DNA of 64,000 nt from Taibaiella chishuiensis (GTDB taxonomy: Bacteria; Bacteroidota; Bacteroidia; Chitinophagales; Chitinophagaceae). Under the pieces are notes generated by a model. It searched no databases. It had not been told where the DNA came from and was given only the letters and a program-made list of their open reading frames with translations. Position numbers and translations under genes: made by a program. The stretch spans positions 248,001 through 312,000 of the forward strand of contig NZ_PYGD01000004.1 in NCBI RefSeq assembly GCF_003014535.1, given 5' to 3'. How positions within the stretch are numbered: the stretch's first letter is position 1; each line of letters starts with the position of its first letter. Below are positions 58,762 to 64,000 of the stretch, one piece after another.

Positions 58762-59472
58762 ATGCTTCCATTTTTTTATCAGCCATCAGTGCCCGCAGGC
58801 GACAGCTTTACGCTCGACGAGGCTACCTCCAAACATGTGATCCAGGTATTGCGTATGCAGGAAGGCGAACCGCTTATCATTACCGATGGCAAGGGGCTGA
58901 AATGTACTACCCGGATTGCCGTAGCCGAACGTAAGCGATGCCTGGTCAGGATTACAGAGCGGCATACCGCGCAACCCAGGCCCAGCGCCTTTTCGTTGGG
59001 TATCGCCTTTACCAAAAACAACAGCCGTAACGAATGGCTGCTCGAAAAGGTAACGGAGCTGGGCGCCGAACATATTTACCCGATCATCTCGGCCCGTACG
59101 GAAAAAGATAAGTTTAATGCCGAGCGGCTCAATAATATCCTGGTGTCTGCCATGCTCCAGTCCCAACAGTCCTTCCTGCCTGTACTGCACGAACCGGTAG
59201 CCCTGAAGAAGCTGGTAGCCGGCGTGGGCGAAGCGCAGAAGTTCGTGGCCCATTGTATGGACGGCGATACGAAGAGGTCGCTGGTACGCGAACTGCAACC
59301 CGGCAGGGATACCCTGGTGCTTATCGGCCCCGAGGGCGACTTTACGGCAGATGAAGTATCTTTATGCCTGGCCCATGACTTTGTCCCGGTAAGCCTCGGC
59401 GATAACCGCCTGCGTACCGAAACAGCCGGATTGTATGCCTGTACTGTTTTTAATGCTTTGAACTATGCGTAA
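58762..59472 (+). CDS. rsmE: 16S rRNA (uracil(1498)-N(3))-methyltransferase
   Basis: 236 residues from ATG 58762 (MLPFFYQPSVPAGDSFTLDEATSKHVIQVLRMQEGEPL). The N-terminal PUA-like domain precedes a SPOUT/trefoil-knot domain: KNNSRNEWLLEKVTELGAEHIYPIIS, VLIGPEGDFTADEVSLC and the knot SLGDNRLRTETAGLYACTVFN. It methylates U1498 in the ribosomal decoding region. The next gene starts 8 bp before its stop. Confidence 0.95.
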   Translation: MLPFFYQPSVPAGDSFTLDEATSKHVIQVLRMQEGEPLIITDGKGLKCTTRIAVAERKRCLVRITERHTAQPRPSAFSLGIAFTKNNSRNEWLLEKVTELGAEHIYPIISARTEKDKFNAERLNNILVSAMLQSQQSFLPVLHEPVALKKLVAGVGEAQKFVAHCMDGDTKRSLVRELQPGRDTLVLIGPEGDFTADEVSLCLAHDFVPVSLGDNRLRTETAGLYACTVFNALNYA

Positions 59473-60130
59473 TGTTGTAGCCGGATTGCTTTTGTTGTTA
59501 GGTTGCTATAGCCAGGCCCATGCACAGCGGGCCAGGCTGGCCTTGCTTGTCTATGGCGGCGGCGGCGACTGGTATGCCAATCCTACGGCGCTTAAAAACC
59601 TGGCCCAGTTCTGCAACCAGCAGATGCATACCAGCTTCGATACCCGGGAAGCCCAGGTGGAGGCGGGCAGCGCCGAGCTGTTCAACTATCCTTTTGTACA
59701 TGCCACGGGGCATGGCCGTATGACCTTTAGCGATGCCGAAGCGCAAAACCTGCGCATCTATCTCGAAGGCGGCGGCTTCCTGCATATCGACGATAACTAT
59801 GGCATCGATCCGTATGTGCGGCCCGAAATGAAAAAAGTATTCCCCGAACTGGACTTCGTTGAACTGCCGTTCAGCCACCCGGTATACCACCAGCAGTTTA
59901 ATTTTCCGAATGGTCTGCCCAAGATCCATGAACACGACGGCAAACAGCCGCATGGTTATGGCCTGGTCTACAAAGGCCGCCTGGTCTGCTTCTACACCTA
60001 CGATTGCGATCTGGGCGACGGCTGGGAAGACGCCGAAGTGCATAACGACCCGGCCGAAAAACGGCAACAGGCGCTGCAGATGGGCGCCAATATTATCCGT
60101 TATGTCTTCTCCGGCAAGCCGCAGTCCTGA
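59465..60130 (+). CDS. DUF4159-family exported protein
   Basis: 221 residues with a signal peptide (VVAGLLLLLGCYSQAHAQ). DUF4159 features are present: RARLALLVYGGGGDWYANPTALKNLAQF, VHATGHGRMTFSDAEAQNLRIYLEGGGFLHIDDNYG and HPVYHQQFNFPNGLPKIHEH. The fold is like class I glutamine amidotransferase, but no enzymatic activity is known. The start overlaps rsmE by 8 bp, so it is translationally coupled. It converges on the acyl-CoA ligase with a 5-bp gap and no terminator. Confidence 0.88.
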   Translation: MRNVVAGLLLLLGCYSQAHAQRARLALLVYGGGGDWYANPTALKNLAQFCNQQMHTSFDTREAQVEAGSAELFNYPFVHATGHGRMTFSDAEAQNLRIYLEGGGFLHIDDNYGIDPYVRPEMKKVFPELDFVELPFSHPVYHQQFNFPNGLPKIHEHDGKQPHGYGLVYKGRLVCFYTYDCDLGDGWEDAEVHNDPAEKRQQALQMGANIIRYVFSGKPQS

Positions 60131-60135
60131 GCAGC

Positions 60136-61605
60136 TCAGAACAGGTTGCGGATCTCCGATTTCAATAACTTACCCATAGCATTGCGGGGCAGGCTGTCGG
60201 CTACGATCCAGCGCCTTGGCGTTTTATAGGCTGCAAGCCTGTTGCTCAGCCATTCCTTTACGGTATCTACCGTTGCGGTGCCGGTAAAGGCCGCAGCAAT
60301 TACCTCGCCCCATTCTTCGCTGGGCAGGGCCACTACCGCGCATTCCTTTACTCCGTTGCATTCCAGTATTTCGTTCTCGATCTCGAGTGCCGAGATCTTA
60401 TAACCGCCCGATTTGATAATGTCGCTCGAACTGCGCCCCAGGATGCGGTAATCGCCGTCTGCATCGAACTCCACGATATCGCCCGTCCTGAACCACTTAC
60501 CGGAAAAGGCTTTGCGGGTTGCCTCTTCCTTTTGCCAGTACCGGCGAAACACCGTAGGACCGCATACCTGCAATTCGCCCGGTATGCCCGGGGCCTGTAT
60601 CTCGGCTTCCTGTTCATCTACGATCCTTATCTGCACAAAAGGCAGGGGAAGGCCTACATAACCCGGTTTGCGCAGCCCCTGCAGCGGGTTAGAGAGGATC
60701 ATGCCGGTTTCGGTCATGCCATAACGTTCCAGGAGGGTATGCCCGCTGATCTGCCGCCAGCGTTCCAGCACCGAAAGGGGCAGCGCCGCCGAACCGCTTA
60801 CCATCAGCCGCATGGCCTGCATGCCCTGTTGCCAGGATTGCTGTTGCTGCTGCGGCAACTGGTCGAAGTATTGGATCAGTTTATGATAAACCGTCGGAAC
60901 GGCCATAAACAGGCTCAGCGCGCCGCTGCCCAGGCGGCCGGCTACATAGGCGGCATCAAAGCCGCTTCGCATCTCGCAGGCAGCACCGTTGTACAGGGCG
61001 CAGCAGGTAATATTGATCACGCCATGCACATGGTGCATGGGCAGTACATTCAGGATACGGTCGGCCGAGGTCCAGCCCCAGGCCTGTGTCAGCGACTCCA
61101 GCTGGGTGGCGATCTGTTCGTGCGACATCACCACGCCTTTAGGCTTGCCCGTTGTACCGCTGGTATAGATCATCAGGGCATCGGCCGGGGGAGCCACATC
61201 GGGCAGGGGGCTTGCTGCTGCCGCTGTTTCCAGTGCCGTGTATGCTACCGCTACCGGTTGCTGCCGGTTGCTTTCCAGGGCCAGGGTTTCAAAATTGCTG
61301 TCGTAGATCAGTAAACGGGCGCCGGTATCGGCCAGCAGGTAACGGATCTCTTCGGCCGTGTGTGCTGTATGTACCGGCACGGCTATACCCCCCGACAGCC
61401 ATATCGCCCATTGTGTTACCACGTATTGATAACCCGATGGCATGAGGTATAATACCGGCCCGGGCGCGCTACCGGCCTGGTCCAGGATGTTGCGGGCCAG
61501 GGTCGTGGCGGCTTCCAGCAGGTTGCCGTAATTATAGTTGCCCGAGTCATCGATAATTGCAATATTATCTGTAAATTGGCGGCTGCGTTCAATAAGCGGG
61601 ATCAT
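60136..61605 (-). CDS. AMP-dependent acyl-CoA ligase, ACSF3/MatB-like
   Basis: 489 residues, ANL superfamily. The ATP loop is YTSGTTGKPKGVV, A5 LERYGMTETGMILSNPL, A7 WFRTGDIVEFDADGDYRILGR, A8 GYKISALEIENEIL and A10 PRNAMGKLLK (catalytic Lys). The segment ERYGMTETGMILSNPLQGLRKPGYVGLPLP corresponds to that of malonyl/methylmalonyl-CoA synthetases (MatB, ACSF3), which makes a short dicarboxylic acid substrate plausible. This could feed malonyl-CoA into chain building (inference). Single gene, divergent from the DUF1573 gene. Confidence 0.8.
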   Translation of the reverse strand: MIPLIERSRQFTDNIAIIDDSGNYNYGNLLEAATTLARNILDQAGSAPGPVLYLMPSGYQYVVTQWAIWLSGGIAVPVHTAHTAEEIRYLLADTGARLLIYDSNFETLALESNRQQPVAVAYTALETAAAASPLPDVAPPADALMIYTSGTTGKPKGVVMSHEQIATQLESLTQAWGWTSADRILNVLPMHHVHGVINITCCALYNGAACEMRSGFDAAYVAGRLGSGALSLFMAVPTVYHKLIQYFDQLPQQQQQSWQQGMQAMRLMVSGSAALPLSVLERWRQISGHTLLERYGMTETGMILSNPLQGLRKPGYVGLPLPFVQIRIVDEQEAEIQAPGIPGELQVCGPTVFRRYWQKEEATRKAFSGKWFRTGDIVEFDADGDYRILGRSSSDIIKSGGYKISALEIENEILECNGVKECAVVALPSEEWGEVIAAAFTGTATVDTVKEWLSNRLAAYKTPRRWIVADSLPRNAMGKLLKSEIRNLF

Positions 61606-61757
61606 GAAAAGGGTAGAATTTAGGCAATTTTAGGCATCAGGAGGCATAAAACCAAAGAGATGCAAATTAATCTTATTCGTTAGTTAAAACCCTTTACAAA
61701 CCGCGTTTTTGGCCGAACCTTAACCTGCAATTAACAGGTATAGATATACGCAGGATA

Positions 61758-61765
61758 TAACTTTG
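61758..61765 (+). promoter_or_regulatory. -7 promoter element of first DUF1573 gene
   Basis: TAACTTTG, 32 bp before the ATG at 61798. The intergenic 61606-61757 holds nothing else recognised. Confidence 0.55.
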
Positions 61766-61797
61766 TACTCAACGAAAAAATAAAAATATAATCAGTT

Positions 61798-62325
61798 ATG
61801 AAAAAGACTTTCCTTGCCTTAACACTGGTTGCTTTTGCAGGTTCTGCGGTATTTGCACAAACAAAAAAACTGAAACCCGTACAAAAAGCAACAGCGACAG
61901 AAACTAAGGTGACTACTGTAGCTCCTGCTGCCGCTACCCCTGCAGCAGCTCAGGCCACACCGGCAGCGCCTACCACAACCATTAAGTTCAAAACAGAAAC
62001 ACACGACTTCGGTACTTTACAGGAAGGCGATGCTGCTGAAGCAGAATTCGTATTTACCAACACCGGTAAAGAGCCCCTGATCATCCAGAATGTTCACCCG
62101 TCTTGCGGTTGTACTACTCCGTTCTGGTCTAAAGATCCTGTTGCTCCTGGTAAAACCGGTATCATCAAAGCTTCTTACGGTACTACCGGCCGCGTTGCTC
62201 CTTTCAACAAGAGCATCACCGTTACCTCTACTGCCGGTACAAACGTGATCTATATCAAAGGTGTAGTGGAAAAAGCTCCGGAAGGTTCTGCTCCTGCTAA
62301 CACTTCAATGATCAAAACCAACTAA
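61798..62325 (+). CDS. DUF1573 protein with Ala/Thr/Pro-rich linker
   Basis: 175 residues. The signal peptide (MKKTFLALTLVAFAGSAVFAQ) is followed by a linker of almost only Ala, Thr, Pro and Lys (residues about 25-60). The DUF1573 beta-sandwich, KFKTETHDFGTLQEGDAAEAEFVFTNTGKEPLIIQNVHPSCGCTTPFWSKDPVAPGKTGIIKASYGTTG, is complete with the CGCT turn. The family occurs in many Bacteroidota exported proteins; the role is unknown. The codon choice is strongly biased, suggesting high expression. Paralogue follows at 62433. Confidence 0.88.
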   Translation: MKKTFLALTLVAFAGSAVFAQTKKLKPVQKATATETKVTTVAPAAATPAAAQATPAAPTTTIKFKTETHDFGTLQEGDAAEAEFVFTNTGKEPLIIQNVHPSCGCTTPFWSKDPVAPGKTGIIKASYGTTGRVAPFNKSITVTSTAGTNVIYIKGVVEKAPEGSAPANTSMIKTN

Positions 62326-62432
62326 GACATACGCCTTTCCGCAAGGAAACGGATCCGACTCAACACTACAGAGAAATTAAACCCCGCGTTTATTTTTCCA
62401 TCTATGGTGTTGAGTTTTTTTAACCCTGAAAA

Positions 62433-62846
62433 TTGAATGCGTTTATGAAAAAAATAATGGCAGGTATTATGCTGGTGGCTGCATCCGCTGCAGGCGCCTA
62501 TGCACAGAAAGGAGCCAAATTCGAGTTTAAGGATAAAAATGATACCTACGATTTCGGAACCGTTAAAGAAGGTGCGAAAGTGGTACACGTATACGAGTTC
62601 AAAAACGCAGGCGATCAGCCCTTGCAGATCCTGAGAGCAGAAGCCAGCTGCGGCTGCACCACACCGGAGTGGACCAAAACCCCGGTATTGCCCGGTAAAA
62701 CAGGTACCATCAAAGTTACCTTCAATACGGAAGGCAAAGCCGGTCCGTCTATTAAAGAGGTAACCATCCAGTCCAACGCGGTACAGGCCGATAAGTCCAA
62801 AGAGCGTTATGTACTGACCCTGAAAGGTACCGTAACAGCGAAATAA
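62433..62846 (+). CDS. DUF1573 protein, paralogue without linker
   Basis: 137 residues, signal peptide (MKKIMAGIMLVAASAAGAYAQ), then a lone DUF1573 domain (FEFKDKNDTYDFGTVKEGAKVVHVYEFKNAGDQPLQILRAEASCGCTTPEWTKTPVLPGKTGTIKVTFNTEGKAG). Compared with the preceding gene the domain is clearly homologous but the linker is missing. The 107-bp gap between the two holds the inverted repeat CTCAACAC/GTGTTGAG (62358-62365, 62406-62413), possibly attenuating. Ends at a terminator. Confidence 0.88.
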   Translation: MNAFMKKIMAGIMLVAASAAGAYAQKGAKFEFKDKNDTYDFGTVKEGAKVVHVYEFKNAGDQPLQILRAEASCGCTTPEWTKTPVLPGKTGTIKVTFNTEGKAGPSIKEVTIQSNAVQADKSKERYVLTLKGTVTAK

Positions 62847-62868
62847 GCGCCCTGGCGCCGGTTATACA

Positions 62869-62896
62869 AAGGCCCACTACAACCGTAGCGGGCCTT
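62869..62896 (+). terminator. terminator after DUF1573 genes
   Basis: AAGGCCCACTAC (62869-62880) pairs with GTAGCGGGCCTT (62885-62896), one mismatch. The tail TCGCCGTTT is T-poor. Confidence 0.6.
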
Positions 62897-62957
62897 CGCC
62901 GTTTATGACCCGGGTGGATTTTTTATACTGCGAAATGCGCTATTCATGCATTTGGGT

Positions 62958-62965
62958 TATATTTG
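62958..62965 (+). promoter_or_regulatory. -7 promoter element of eno
   Basis: TATATTTG, 26 bp before the ATG at 62992. The -33 site is not recognisable. Confidence 0.55.
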
Positions 62966-62979
62966 CACCCAAATTATAA

Positions 62980-64000
<1,021 letters not shown>

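Overview
The window looks like a chromosomal segment of a Bacteroidota bacterium, most likely of the Chitinophagaceae type, with roughly 50 percent GC. Supporting signs are a type A type IX secretion (T9SS) sorting domain, PorT-like and DUF4421 outer-membrane barrels, the Bacteroidota -7 promoter motif TAnnTTTG in front of many genes, almost no Shine-Dalgarno sequences, and an atpBEFHA operon whose AtpB begins with a signal peptide. Genus-level placement is inference.

Region by region. 1-2721: C-terminal end of an RHS-repeat protein with an unrecognised tip domain, coupled to a beta-propeller-like lipoprotein. 2783-5572: four small glycosyltransferases (two GT2, two GT32). 6091-9189: the most distinctive locus, a compact RiPP cluster with two 76-residue precursors (lanthipeptide-type leader, GG site, shared CxxC...CC core), a ThiF/E1-like adenylating enzyme with a probable leader-binding N-domain, and a LanC-like cyclase with an intact Zn/His active site. 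No LanB dehydratase, YcaO or exporter is present. 9217-13822: stress and regulator genes (PA2169-like four-helix protein, VOC, DinB, GlxA/AraC regulator, GNAT, S41 protease). 13909-28185: mostly core genes (gyrA, glutathione peroxidase, surE, ABC-2 permease, serC, radA, icd, MCE protein, cold-shock protein), with a candidate terminator-ended small RNA between icd and radA. 28444-30381: secreted S41 protease with T9SS domain. 30486-34786: ATP synthase atpB-E-F-H-A, without atpG behind atpA. 35101-38553: acyl carrier protein, LpxL-like acyltransferase, FabZ-like dehydratase, secreted protein and ketosynthase, a small lipid or polyene-type module. 38615-40010: membrane protein and a cysteine-free sirtuin. 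40009-40728: nine tandem copies of an about 80-bp two-hairpin repeat, then a perfect 8 x 7-bp array ending one base before the start codon of a KirBac potassium channel. 41695-54068: rnhB, DUF4421, msrB, two paralogous barrels, ctaA, a four-gene histidine kinase/response regulator operon, a large membrane patatin and a periplasmic-binding-protein-like lipid or peptide receptor. 54276-64000: DtxR-type regulator, yggS, orphan RND adaptor, thiL, rsmE, DUF4159, an ACSF3/MatB-like acyl-CoA ligase, two DUF1573 proteins and the start of enolase, cut by the window edge.

Convergent gene pairs are commonly separated by a single bidirectional hairpin terminator. Start codons were chosen by combining domain starts, signal peptides and the position of TAnnTTTG promoters. 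This moved several starts downstream of the longest open frame and gave non-ATG starts for radA (TTG), atpB (GTG), the ketosynthase (GTG), the histidine kinase (TTG) and the DUF4421 protein (TTG).
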